45,540 nt of DNA from Promethearchaeota archaeon Loki_b32 (GTDB lineage Archaea > Asgardarchaeota > Lokiarchaeia > Sigyniarchaeales > SOKP01), in the NCBI GenBank assembly GCA_005223125.1, contig NJBH01000032.1:1-45540 (forward strand), read 5' to 3'. Of this stretch, positions 9,154 through 18,835 are shown piece by piece. Under the pieces are notes generated by a model. The model was not told where the DNA came from, did no database searches, and saw only the letters and a program-made list of their open reading frames with translations. Within the stretch, counting starts at the first letter, position 1. The number at the start of each line of letters is the position of its first letter. A program made the translations under genes and the position numbers.

Positions 9154-11916
9154 ATGACTGAATCAGATGATAAAGTAGCAGATGATAAAATCAAAGGAAC
9201 AGCTTCTATAGAAAAGCTTAGAAAGGTAAATGCTGCTGCTAATTATTGCTATGAATGTAATCGTTGTGTAAATGTGTGTCCAGTAGCATTTTTAGATATT
9301 TTTAATCCCCGAGAGTTAATTACAGATTTAACGTTTCTGACACCAGAAGAAGCTTTAAAGAATAATGATATATGGAAATGCTTAACATGTGGGCTATGTT
9401 CAATTTACTGTCCAATGACTAAAGATAAAACCGGAGTAAATTTCACTGAAATTATTAAGGATCTCCGCTCTCTTACTTCAGAATACAAACCATTACAAGA
9501 TACATTAATAAATTGTAATCACGAAAGAGTATATTCAAGTTTACCAAAATTAATGGCAGAAGATAAAGTTGAATTTACTAATAAAATAGGATTTTTAGAG
9601 GGAACTGGGTTAAAAACAACTAATAAAGGAGAAATTGGCTACTTTATGGGGTGTATTCCATTCTTAACAGGTGCTGCTCCTTGTGTCGTTGGATGCCCTG
9701 CTGGGGTTGACGTTCAAGGTTATGTATCACTTATTGCAGAAGGTAAATTTCAAGAGTCTATCGATCTAATAAGAGAAACAAATCCATTACCATACTTATG
9801 TGGACGGATTTGTACTGCTCAATGTGCATTAAATTGTAATCGTGAACATTTTGATGATCCAGTTGCTATCCGTGAACTTAAGCGATTTGTTTCCGACTGG
9901 GAAACTGAGCATCCTAATCAAAGTAAAATAAAACCTGTTCCACAGAATAAAGAAAAAGTTGCTATTATTGGGGCAGGGCCTGGGGGGTTATCAGCAGCAT
10001 ACTTTCTTGCGAGAATGGGATATAAACCAACCATATTCGAGAAAGGAGATAAAACCGGTGGAGTCGTAAGATACGGTGTTCCACAATATAGACTTTCTGA
10101 TGAAGCTCTTGACCATGATGTAGATTTTATAAAAAGTATGGGAGTAGAAATTGTTTTAAATAAAGAATTTGGCCCAAATTTCACAATAGAAGATATTTGG
10201 AAGCAAGGTTATAGAACAATCTTTATTGCTGTCGGCTTGTATGTACCAAAAACGCTTAGACTTGAAGGTGAAGATTTACCTAACGTGCATGTAGCAATAG
10301 ACTTTCTTTTAGAGCGAAAATATAAATGTGCGGAAAATCCAGAAGAGTTTAAAGGCAAAACTTTTGGAATTATCGGAGGTGGAGCAGTAGCCGTTGATGC
10401 GGGTGAAACAGCTCTTCGGCTCGGAGCAACCAAGGCTGATCTTGTCGATATTTTGACAGAAGAAGCTTTAAAGAATGTACTTAAGGACTTACATGAAGCT
10501 GAGAGAGAAGTAATGGAATACCATTTTGAGACATCAACAACGAAAATCACTCAAGAACCAGATGGAAAATTAGCATTAAATTGTTATAAAATTGAATGGG
10601 GGGATCCCGATCCTGAAACTGGAAGAAGACCTTTAAATAAAATAGAAGGATCAGATTATAAAATTGTGGTGGATCATATTGTTATAGCGATCGGTCAGGG
10701 ACTTGATCCAGAACCAATTAATGCTGCTACAGATAATCAAATAAAAATTGAAAGAGGTAAAATTGTAGTAGATGATTTAACTTATGAAACAGGTATTCCA
10801 GGGGTTTTTGCGGGTGGTGACATAATTTATAATTCGTTAATGTGTGCTGTCGATGCTATTGGAGATGGGAGAGAAGCCGCATTTACAATTGATCGCTATC
10901 TCAGAGGTCTTGATCTAAAAGAAGGGAGAAGAAGAAAAAACGACTTAAAGCGCTCAACAATCCCGAAAAAATACATTCAAATAAACTCATGCCAAGAAAT
11001 GAATTTCATGCCTGGCAATGAAAGACTTGTATGCTTCGATGAGATGGAATTAGGCTATACTGAGGAACAAGCAAAAAAAGAAGCTAACAGATGTCTAAAT
11101 TGTAATTGTTGCTGTAATTCTGATCAGATTCCAGAAGATTTCGAAAACGCGCTTAATGATTCTGGAATTATGATATGCGATTATGGGAGCCAAGATATTT
11201 GGCCTTCAATAAATGCACCTAATTATTATGAGATCCCCAAAAGTGTAATTGGAATTTTAAATCAAAATGACATAACTCCAGTTGTTTTACCAGAAGAAAA
11301 ATGCTGCGGACATGATAGTCTTTGGCGAGGAGATGTTGACACATTTAAGAAATTAGCGGAATATAATGTAAAATTATTTAAAGATGCAGGAGTCAAAACT
11401 CTAATCTTTAGCTGCGCTGAAGGATATTATACCTGGAAAACTGAATATAAAAAGCTATTTGAAGGCAGTGATGAATTCGATTTTGATATTTATCACATAA
11501 CTGAATATATACTAAAAGAAAACCTATTTGATAGCATAACTTTTTCAAACTTTGATAAAATTAAGGTAACTTATCACGATCCTTGCAGACTTGGGAGAAT
11601 GAGTGATGTTTTTGATGCTCCAAGGGAAGTATTAAAACAAATACCATATTTAGAATTAATTGAAATGGAAGACACTATGCAAGATGCAGAATGTTGTGGA
11701 GTTTCAGCATATGTATCATGCAATCAGGATTCAAAAAAATTACAAGAAAAGAAAATAAATCAGGCTATTGAAACTGGTGCAGAATACTTAATTACAGCAT
11801 GTCCTAAGTGTATAGCTCATCTGAATTGCTATTTAAATGAAAATAAAGAAATAAAAGATAAAATAAAAATAGTTGATCTAGTAAGTTTTCTAGGAAAACT
11901 ACTTTTTTTAGTGTAA
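9154..11916 (+). CDS. HdrD-like heterodisulfide reductase with an inserted GltD/NfnB flavin module
   Basis: 920 residues. Residues 25-110 form an HdrC-type ferredoxin (C32, C35, C38, C42; C76, C79, C82, C86). At 161-171 the HdrD family block IGYFMGCIPFL begins the first CCG domain, but it is interrupted by a full GltD/NfnB-type module (about 172-660). That module has ferredoxin-like Cys at 177, 181, 216, 220, 224 and 228, an FAD site GAGPGG (273-278), an NAD(P)H site IGGGAVAV (407-414), AGGD (553-556) and CLNC (647-650). The CCG domain resumes at about 665 with EEKCCGH (714-720). A second CCG domain has DPC811, C847-C848 and C883/C886. In the first CCG domain the usual CxxC reads CAEG (754-757), losing one ligand. 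It probably couples NAD(P)H to thiol/disulfide or ferredoxin chemistry. Confidence 0.85.
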   Translation: MTESDDKVADDKIKGTASIEKLRKVNAAANYCYECNRCVNVCPVAFLDIFNPRELITDLTFLTPEEALKNNDIWKCLTCGLCSIYCPMTKDKTGVNFTEIIKDLRSLTSEYKPLQDTLINCNHERVYSSLPKLMAEDKVEFTNKIGFLEGTGLKTTNKGEIGYFMGCIPFLTGAAPCVVGCPAGVDVQGYVSLIAEGKFQESIDLIRETNPLPYLCGRICTAQCALNCNREHFDDPVAIRELKRFVSDWETEHPNQSKIKPVPQNKEKVAIIGAGPGGLSAAYFLARMGYKPTIFEKGDKTGGVVRYGVPQYRLSDEALDHDVDFIKSMGVEIVLNKEFGPNFTIEDIWKQGYRTIFIAVGLYVPKTLRLEGEDLPNVHVAIDFLLERKYKCAENPEEFKGKTFGIIGGGAVAVDAGETALRLGATKADLVDILTEEALKNVLKDLHEAEREVMEYHFETSTTKITQEPDGKLALNCYKIEWGDPDPETGRRPLNKIEGSDYKIVVDHIVIAIGQGLDPEPINAATDNQIKIERGKIVVDDLTYETGIPGVFAGGDIIYNSLMCAVDAIGDGREAAFTIDRYLRGLDLKEGRRRKNDLKRSTIPKKYIQINSCQEMNFMPGNERLVCFDEMELGYTEEQAKKEANRCLNCNCCCNSDQIPEDFENALNDSGIMICDYGSQDIWPSINAPNYYEIPKSVIGILNQNDITPVVLPEEKCCGHDSLWRGDVDTFKKLAEYNVKLFKDAGVKTLIFSCAEGYYTWKTEYKKLFEGSDEFDFDIYHITEYILKENLFDSITFSNFDKIKVTYHDPCRLGRMSDVFDAPREVLKQIPYLELIEMEDTMQDAECCGVSAYVSCNQDSKKLQEKKINQAIETGAEYLITACPKCIAHLNCYLNENKEIKDKIKIVDLVSFLGKLLFLV

Positions 11917-12084
11917 TTTAGTTTTATTTTCTTTATTTGTAATTTTTTTATTGTTATCATTCTTTATTATAAATCACTTTAATAGCCGTATAATTCTCTG
12001 TAATTAATGTATAACCTTAAAAAGAATAATAACTTACAGAAAAGTTAATGGGTAAATTTCAAATAAACATGAAATTTGATAATT

Positions 12085-13869
12085 ATGAGTGAAAAAGAAA
12101 TAGCGTGGGATTTAAGTAAGATTTTTTCAAGTTGTGATGATCCTAAAATTACGGAAACTATAAATGCTCTTTTGGAAGATGCAGATGATATTATCAAAGA
12201 ATACAAGGGAAAAATTAATATAACCAATTTTACTGCCCAAAATTTACATGATCTTTTAGAAAAACAAGAAAAAATTCTTGCAGATGTAGAAGAAATAAAA
12301 ATATTTTCAGAAAATAAATTCTATGCAAATATGACGCTTCTCGAAACCAAAGCTCTTTATAATAAATTTAAGGATTTTCATAGTTCTATTTTAAAAAAAT
12401 TAGCATTTCTTGAAATAAATATTGGAAAACTTATCGATGAAAATCCACGGTTAATAGATGATGAAACTATTAGTAATTACAAAAATTATCTTGTAAAAAT
12501 TAGGAGGAAATTTCCTTTTAAACTATCAGAGTCAGAAGAAAAGTTAATTCTAGAAAAAGATCAGTATGGTGCAAACGCATGGCAGCAGTTAAAGGAATCT
12601 TGGTTAAGTTCTAGAAAGTTTAAAGTTACTGTGGAAGGGAAAGAGAAAATGGTATCGCTTAGTGAATCAAACTCTCTAAGGTGGCATCCTGATAGAGAAA
12701 CGAGGATATCTGCTACTAAATCAGTTTTTGGTTCAATTGAAAAAGAGATAGAAATATATGCTTCTGCATTACGAAATATTTGCGGTGACTGGGTGAAAAT
12801 TACGAATCATAGAGGTTACAAAAATCCAATTCACCATAGCCTCATTAAAAATGAAATAACTCATGTTATTATAGATAATTTAATGAAGATAGTAGAAGAA
12901 AATGTAAGTATCTATCACAGATTCTTAAAAATAAAAGCTAAACTCTTAAATCTACCAAAATTAAACGGTGTTGATACTTGGGCATACCTCCCTTCTGAGA
13001 AAAAATATACATGGGATGAAACCAAAAAACTTATCCTTCAAATATATGATAACTTTGATAAATCATTTGGGGACATTGTAAGTGATCTTTTCAATAAAAA
13101 TCATATAGATGCTAGTACAAGAGAAGGTAAACTTGGTGCTGGTTACTGTTTTCCTTGGTACAATGGAAAATCTGCTCATATTCTAATATCTTTTAAAGGG
13201 TTATTAAGTGATATTCATACTCTTGCTCATGAATTTGGGCATGCAGCTCATTACTATTTGTCTTCTCAAGAACAGACATTCTTTAATTATATGCCAGGAT
13301 TGGTTATAGATGAGATAGGCGGAATTTTTGGAGAATTATTAATGTATGATGCATTACTTGAAACCATTGATTCTACTAATGAAAAAATAATATTATTAAC
13401 TAATCGATTAAGTACGGAAGGTGGTGCGATTTTTCTCGTAAGTGCTAGTATGTGGTTTGAACAAAATCTTTACGATGCTATTGAAAAGGGGGAATATTTA
13501 GATGGTAACACTATCTCCAAATATTGGTGTGCTGCTAGAGATAAAATATTTGGAGATTCAGTCGAATGGTTTGATGAGATGAAATGGAATTGGGTGGTTG
13601 TACCACATTTCTATTTTCCTCATGATCGCTTCTATAATTACCCCTATGCTTATGCTCAACTTTTTGTTTACGCTTTATATCAAACCTATAAAAAAGAAGG
13701 TGAAAGTTTCGTTCCAAAATTTAAGAAGCTTTTAAGCGCGGGTAGCAACCTATCTCCAGAAGAACTTGGTAAGATCGTAGGTTTGGATATAACTAAACCA
13801 GATTTTTGGAAGCTTGGAATGAAACAATATGAGGAATTCATAGATGAGTTAGAAAAACTCACAAAATAA
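12085..13869 (+). CDS. pepF: M3 family oligoendopeptidase F
   Basis: 594 residues. The zinc motif HEFGH is at 382-386, and the downstream helix DEIGGIFGE supplies the third zinc ligand, as in the M3 family. The N-terminal helical half is typical of PepF, and the length matches (about 600). It is a cytoplasmic zinc peptidase that cleaves short peptides left by larger proteases. I chose ATG 12085 (protein begins MSEKEIAWDLS) over a TTG three codons upstream; neither has a convincing ribosome binding site. It stands alone between two redox regions. Confidence 0.88.
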   Translation: MSEKEIAWDLSKIFSSCDDPKITETINALLEDADDIIKEYKGKINITNFTAQNLHDLLEKQEKILADVEEIKIFSENKFYANMTLLETKALYNKFKDFHSSILKKLAFLEINIGKLIDENPRLIDDETISNYKNYLVKIRRKFPFKLSESEEKLILEKDQYGANAWQQLKESWLSSRKFKVTVEGKEKMVSLSESNSLRWHPDRETRISATKSVFGSIEKEIEIYASALRNICGDWVKITNHRGYKNPIHHSLIKNEITHVIIDNLMKIVEENVSIYHRFLKIKAKLLNLPKLNGVDTWAYLPSEKKYTWDETKKLILQIYDNFDKSFGDIVSDLFNKNHIDASTREGKLGAGYCFPWYNGKSAHILISFKGLLSDIHTLAHEFGHAAHYYLSSQEQTFFNYMPGLVIDEIGGIFGELLMYDALLETIDSTNEKIILLTNRLSTEGGAIFLVSASMWFEQNLYDAIEKGEYLDGNTISKYWCAARDKIFGDSVEWFDEMKWNWVVVPHFYFPHDRFYNYPYAYAQLFVYALYQTYKKEGESFVPKFKKLLSAGSNLSPEELGKIVGLDITKPDFWKLGMKQYEEFIDELEKLTK

Positions 13870-14080
13870 CTGTGTTTTAGAATTTTATTTCTTAAAATTA
13901 ATTATTTACAGATTTGTAAGTTTGTCAACATCCATCTACTATTCATTTTCATTAGTATGAGTTCACTTATTTTAAAGAGAGACATTTTTGGAATTAAGAA
14001 GAAACCTAATAAATATTGATACTTTATTTTTTCATAATTATTTTCTATCAAAAAATAACTCTTAAATAATAGTGAAAAAC

Positions 14081-16006
14081 ATGAGTAAAACTAAGGAAAT
14101 ACCTGTTCCTGATAAAATTTTGGGTTTTACACAAGTTAGACTTGATGTAGATCTAACAGATGGAAAGATTAGTAAGTCTAAACTATCTAATGAATTCTGT
14201 CGCGATTGGATTGGTGGTTATGGTTTTGGTGCCAAAGTATTATGGGATGAATGCCCAGCTGGAGTTGATCCCTTAAGCCCAGAGAACGTGTTTGTATATG
14301 CACATGGTCCATTTCCAGGAACTATTCTTCCTACAAGTTCTAAATATGGTGTATTTGCTAAATCTCCATTAACTGGCCAGTTTGGAATGGCCATTTCTTC
14401 TGGATCTGTTGGTGCTCAAGCTCGACGTGCTGGCATCAATATGATAGTATTCAAAGGTAAAGCCCCAGAACCTGTTTATATGGTTGTTGATGACGACGAT
14501 TATTATTTATTTCCATGTAAAGATTCCGTATGGGGTAAAAGTTGTTGGGAAACAGAAGAAATCTTGAGGGAAGAATTTCAAGATCAACGTCTAGGGATAA
14601 TGACTATAGGCCCAGGCGGAGAACGTATGAGTCGTATGGGATGTATCACAAATGATCGCAACAGGCAAGCAGGAAGGACAGGTATGGGGGCTGTAATGGG
14701 ATCAAAAAACCTTAAAGCCGTATGCTTTAGAGGTACTAAGGGAATTAGTGTAGCCCAACCTGTAGAGTTCTTTAAATTAGCGAAAAAATTAATAAAAGTC
14801 GCTAACGGACCTGCTACAGCTAAATATCGCGATTTAGGTACGCCTGCAGGTATAACAAGCTACAACAAGCTTGGAATGATGCCTATTTTTAACCATCGCG
14901 AAGGAACTTGGGATAAAATTGATGATGGGACATTTACAGGTGATATACTCAATCAAGATTGGGTTATAAAGAAAGTTGCATGTTCACAATGCTCAATAGG
15001 GTGTGATCACATTACTAAGGTACCTAAAGATCATCCAAATTGGCCCAATCTATATTCAAGTATAGACCAAGAACTTTGTTATAGTTTTGGAACCGCGTGC
15101 GGTAATTATGATTGGCCATCCGTATTTAAATGCGTATCATTAACAGATGATCTTGGTATTGATGCTATTAGTGGAGGCGCAACTGCTGCTATGGCTTGCG
15201 AATGTTTCGAGGAAGGTATTATCACCAAAGAGGATTTAGGTTATGAATTACCTTTTGGGTCTACAGTTAATCTTGTGAGATTTACCGAAGAAATGATTCT
15301 TGGTAAAGGTTTCGCAGGTAAGATTTTTGGAGATGGAACAAGAGAAGCTGGAAAACGATTAGAGGAAATGGGTAGAAAAAATGCAAGTTATTATGCTATG
15401 CATGTTAAGGGGTTAGAATTACCTGCTTTTGATGTACATGGAATGAGTTCATTTGCCGTTGGAATGAGTGTTTCTATTCGTGGAGCATGTCATTTACGTA
15501 ATGGAGCATATGGATTAGATGCAAAAGGGAAATTTGACCGCTTCGGTTATGATAAACCAGTTGAACGAGGTAAAGCAATTAAAGATTTAGAAGATATCTA
15601 TGCTATAATCGATTCATATATCGTGTGTAAATTTACTCGAGGAATTTATGAAAATGATGCTGAAATGGCAAAAGTCTTTGAGCTTGTGACAGGAATCCCT
15701 GTGACTGATAAATTTATACAACATAGAGGAGAAGCTATATTGAACCTTTCAAAATGTTTTAACATTCGAGAAGGATGGACACGAGATGATGATAAGCCAC
15801 CTGAAAGGTTCTTCAAACAACCACATACAAGAGGGCCTGCTAAAGGTATTGTTTTGAAAGAAGAAGGGTATCAGAAAGTATTAAGTGGTTATTTTGAAGC
15901 TCGAGGCTGGGATACTAAGACAGGAATTCCTACAGATGAAACGTTAAAGTCTCTTGGATTAGATTTTGTAATTGGCAAATTATCACCTGCAGGAGGTAAG
16001 AAATAA
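14081..16006 (+). CDS. aor: Tungsten-dependent aldehyde ferredoxin oxidoreductase
   Basis: 641 residues, the size of archaeal AOR. The N-terminal AOR domain has GPFPGT, SSKYGVFAKSPLTGQFG and GSVGAQARRAG blocks that bind the tungstopterin. The [4Fe-4S] ligands are C301, C304 and C308 in CSQCSIGC, with the distant fourth at C516; this spacing is close to that of Pyrococcus AOR. The enzyme oxidises aldehydes to acids, or runs in reverse, with ferredoxin as partner; the substrate cannot be read from sequence. A GTG three codons upstream is possible, but ATG 14081 has AGTGA five bases before it. The ferredoxin partner gene starts at the base after its stop, so the two are translationally linked. 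Confidence 0.92.
   Translation: MSKTKEIPVPDKILGFTQVRLDVDLTDGKISKSKLSNEFCRDWIGGYGFGAKVLWDECPAGVDPLSPENVFVYAHGPFPGTILPTSSKYGVFAKSPLTGQFGMAISSGSVGAQARRAGINMIVFKGKAPEPVYMVVDDDDYYLFPCKDSVWGKSCWETEEILREEFQDQRLGIMTIGPGGERMSRMGCITNDRNRQAGRTGMGAVMGSKNLKAVCFRGTKGISVAQPVEFFKLAKKLIKVANGPATAKYRDLGTPAGITSYNKLGMMPIFNHREGTWDKIDDGTFTGDILNQDWVIKKVACSQCSIGCDHITKVPKDHPNWPNLYSSIDQELCYSFGTACGNYDWPSVFKCVSLTDDLGIDAISGGATAAMACECFEEGIITKEDLGYELPFGSTVNLVRFTEEMILGKGFAGKIFGDGTREAGKRLEEMGRKNASYYAMHVKGLELPAFDVHGMSSFAVGMSVSIRGACHLRNGAYGLDAKGKFDRFGYDKPVERGKAIKDLEDIYAIIDSYIVCKFTRGIYENDAEMAKVFELVTGIPVTDKFIQHRGEAILNLSKCFNIREGWTRDDDKPPERFFKQPHTRGPAKGIVLKEEGYQKVLSGYFEARGWDTKTGIPTDETLKSLGLDFVIGKLSPAGGKK
15991..15997 (+). promoter_or_regulatory. 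Ribosome binding site of the AOR-linked ferredoxin gene
   Basis: AGGAGGT lies inside the last codons of the AOR gene, nine bases before ATG 16007. It fixes the start of the downstream gene and couples its translation to that of AOR. Confidence 0.65.
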
Positions 16007-16564
16007 ATGTCAAAAGTTGGAACTAAAAAAAGAGGAGGAGTAGTACACCAGTTTATTATCGTTGACCCAAATCTATGTTCGGGATGCGAGACATGTGAAT
16101 CTGTTTGTTCATTCGTCCATGATGGCGAATTTAACCCAATTAATACGCGAATCCATAGAGTAAGAATTGAACCCATTTTGAATGTTGCACTAGCTTGCCA
16201 AAAATGTGATGACGCACCCTGCGTGCGTGCATGTCCAGAAAAAGCTCTTGAACAGAATAAAGAAACAGGTTCAATTATCGTAGATGATGATAAGTGCAAT
16301 GGATGTGCCTTTTGTATACGTGCATGTGACTTTGGAGTTTTAGGTTTACATATACAATCTCAAAAAGCTCTTATTTGCGATTTATGCGAAACAATGAAAG
16401 AAGACTATATCGATCCAGAAAGAGGGGAACCATATCCTGCGTGTATCGATGTATGCCCAAAAGAAGCTATATCGTTGAAAGATGTTGAACAAATTGGTGA
16501 AGAAAAAAGGATTGATGCTGTAAAAAGGCTATTTGGCGAAATCTTAAAAGAAACTGAAGGTTAA
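16007..16564 (+). CDS. Four-cluster ferredoxin subunit paired with AOR
   Basis: 185 residues with four Cys groups arranged like the electron-transfer subunits of molybdenum/tungsten oxidoreductases (DmsB/HycB type): LCSGCETCESVCS (from about 23), CQKCDDAPCVRACP, CNGCAFCIRACDFG, and CDLCETM with CIDVCP near the end. Such proteins bind up to four [4Fe-4S] clusters. It starts at the base following the AOR stop and has a perfect ribosome binding site, so it is made with AOR and should carry AOR electrons to ferredoxin or the HdrA complex encoded next. After its stop comes a 278-base AT-rich leader before hdrA. Confidence 0.88.
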   Translation: MSKVGTKKRGGVVHQFIIVDPNLCSGCETCESVCSFVHDGEFNPINTRIHRVRIEPILNVALACQKCDDAPCVRACPEKALEQNKETGSIIVDDDKCNGCAFCIRACDFGVLGLHIQSQKALICDLCETMKEDYIDPERGEPYPACIDVCPKEAISLKDVEQIGEEKRIDAVKRLFGEILKETEG

Positions 16565-16678
16565 TTCAATTTTATTATAATTATTTTATTTTAATATTTT
16601 CTTTTTTTGTACTCTGTATAATGAGACCTTTAGATTAATTCATAATTTTCATCTGAGTTTTATTTCATAAATTCATGT

Positions 16679-16695
16679 GAAAATATCGTATTTTC
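16679..16695 (+). terminator. Small hairpin in the AOR-hdrA gap
   Basis: GAAAATA (16679-16685), a TCG loop and TATTTTC (16689-16695) form a 7-bp hairpin. It lies 115 bases after the AOR-ferredoxin stop and could end that transcript, but T-rich DNA here makes this weak. Confidence 0.25.
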
Positions 16696-16756
16696 CTACA
16701 AAAATTTCATAATAATTTAATTTTAATAATATTGACAATTTACAATCACATAATAC

Positions 16757-16781
16757 ATTTCTTAGAAATACTCTAAGAAGT
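16757..16781 (+). promoter_or_regulatory. Inverted repeat upstream of hdrA
   Basis: TTCTTAG (16759-16765) and CTAAGAA (16773-16779) are perfect complements around a 7-base loop, extended by a G-T and an A-T pair to 16757-16781. It lies about 60 bases before the hdrA start in a 278-base leader. It could be an operator or an RNA hairpin controlling the selenoprotein operon. Its loop lacks the AUGA/GA core of the downstream SECIS-like element, so I do not call it a SECIS. Confidence 0.35.
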
Positions 16782-16831
16782 AAGAGCAAAAATGGTTAAT
16801 TTTTAAGAATTAGGAGGTTAGTATTAACAAA

Positions 16832-16836
16832 GGTGA
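16832..16836 (+). promoter_or_regulatory. Ribosome binding site selecting the hdrA TTG start
   Basis: GGTGA sits six bases before TTG 16843, complementary to the 3' end of archaeal 16S rRNA. No in-frame ATG precedes the conserved N-terminus, and the TGA inside this site would otherwise look like another in-frame selenocysteine codon. Confidence 0.6.
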
Positions 16837-16842
16837 ACAAAT

Positions 16843-18819
16843 TTGTCTGAAAAACAGACCAATAAAAATGAAAACGAAGATCAACCAAGAATAGGTGTGT
16901 TCGTGTGCCACTGAGGTATTAATATCGCAGGAATCTTAGATATTCCAAAGATAGTCGAAGAGATAGATAAATTAGACAATGTTTGGGCTTATCCATACAT
17001 CTCTCTATGAACTGAAGGTGGATCCACTGAAATCAAAGAGAAACATGAAGAATTTAAGTTTGATAGAGTTGTTGTAGCAGCTTGTACTCCAAAAACACAT
17101 CAGCCTGTTTTCCATGCTATTTTAACAGAGATGGGCTTACCACCACGTTATTTGGAGTTCGTAAACATTCGCGAGCATTGTTCATTTGTACATCAAGCTC
17201 CGGAGGTGCGTGAAAGAGCAACACTGAAAGCCATAGAATTAATCAAAGCGGGGATTTCTAGATCAAGACTATTAGAGGATGTACCAACAAAAACAGTACC
17301 AGTAAAACCAGCGGCTTTAGTTGTTGGTGGAGGAATCGCAGGATTATCAGCAGCAATCGATTTAGGAGATGCGGGTTATAAAGTATATTTAGTGGAGAAG
17401 AATACGACGATTGGTGGTCGTATGTCCCAACTCGATAGAACTTTCCCAACAGACGATTGTTCGATATGAATATTGGGACCAAAAATGCTTGAAGCCAATC
17501 GCCATCCAAACGTAGAAATATTAACCTACAGTGAAGTCATAGAAATAGATGGGTACATCGGTAACTTTAAAGCTAAATTAAGAAGAAAAGCACGCTTTGT
17601 TGATGAGACAAAATGTATTGGTTGTGGTTCTTGTACAGATATATGTCCTGTTTACACGAGTAATTACTTTGATGAACATTTATCTGCGAGAAAAGCTATA
17701 GATATTGCTTTTGCCCAAGCAGTTCCGGCAGTTTCACAACTTAACCGAGACGTTTGTGTTGAATGTTTTGCGTGTGTTGATGCATGTGAACAAGAAGCCA
17801 TAGATTTCAGCCAACGAGATAAAATTATAGAACTTGATATTGGAACGATAATAGTTGCTACTGGTTGGGACCTCTATAAAGGTGATGATTATGGTTATGG
17901 TATTTATGATAACGTAATCAACCAAATAGAATTAGAGAGGATCCTAGCACCTAATGGACCAACTTATGGTCATTTGAAGCGTCCCTCTGACGGTAAACGC
18001 CCTACTAAAGTATTATTTATTAATTGCGTTGGATCCAGAGATATAAATAAAAATGCTCATTGCAGTGTTATCTGTTGTAATCTTTCTCTAAAAAACTCTA
18101 AATTAATCAAGTCAGAATACCCTGATTCGCAAATTGTTTGTTGTTATATTGATATGCGATGTGCTGGGAAAGATTACGAAGAATATTATAGAAGATCTCG
18201 AGATGCGGGAATTATTTTTGTTAAGGGATTGGTCGGAAAAATAGAACAAGATCCGTTAACGAAAAATCTGAAAGTACAATTTGAACCAGTTGGTACTGAT
18301 AGTATAGTTTCTATGGAATTTCACATGGTGGTTACTTCACCAGCATCATTACCATCTCAAGGAACTAACGAAATTGCCAGAGTTCTGAAAATGGAAAAAA
18401 GCCCTGATGGGTTCTTAAAAGAATATCATGCACGACTCGATCCAATTAGTACAAAAGTCCCGGGAATTTATATCTGTGGTTCTGCCCAAGGTCAAAAAGA
18501 GATTGATAAGACAGTAAGCCAAGCTAGAGGAGCAGCATCAGTAGCAGGCATTCCAATGGGAAAAGGTGAATATACTATGGAATTAATCCGAGCTAAACCC
18601 TCAGATGAACGTTGTGCTAAATGCTATAGATGTATAGAGGCCTGTCCATATACAGCAATTTCAGTAAATCCTGAAGGAAATCTTGTTGTTGACCTCATAA
18701 ATTGTCGAGGTTGTGGAGCTTGTGCATCATTATGTCCTTCAAAAGCAATTGAATTAACATACTTTAGAGATGACCAGTATATGGCATTAATAGATGAATT
18801 ATTACCAATTGAGGAATAA
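16843..18819 (+). CDS. hdrA: Selenocysteine-containing HdrA, flavin electron-bifurcating subunit
   Basis: 658 residues when three in-frame TGA codons are read as selenocysteine (Sec24 at 16912, Sec56 at 17008, Sec209 at 17467). All three replace Cys that are conserved in HdrA: CHUG for CHCG, LUTEGG in the second N-terminal cluster site, and CSIUILGPKM for CSxCILTPKM in the FAD region. The FAD motif VVGGGIAGLS follows residue 160. An inserted ferredoxin has CIGCGSCTDICP and CVECFACVDAC, and the C-terminus has CAKCYRCIEACP and CRGCGACASLCP. HdrA splits electron pairs between ferredoxin and a thiol/disulfide or hydride partner. TTG start with GGTGA six bases before it; mvhD starts 16 bases after the stop, so the pair share a transcript and probably one SECIS. 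Confidence 0.9.
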
Positions 18820-18835
18820 AGAGGTCGAGAAAAAA

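Noticed and set aside
16834-16836. A sixth in-frame TGA just upstream of hdrA as a further selenocysteine codon
   Set aside because: It lies inside the GGTGA ribosome binding site before the TTG start at 16843, and TAA and TAG codons occur in the same frame just upstream.
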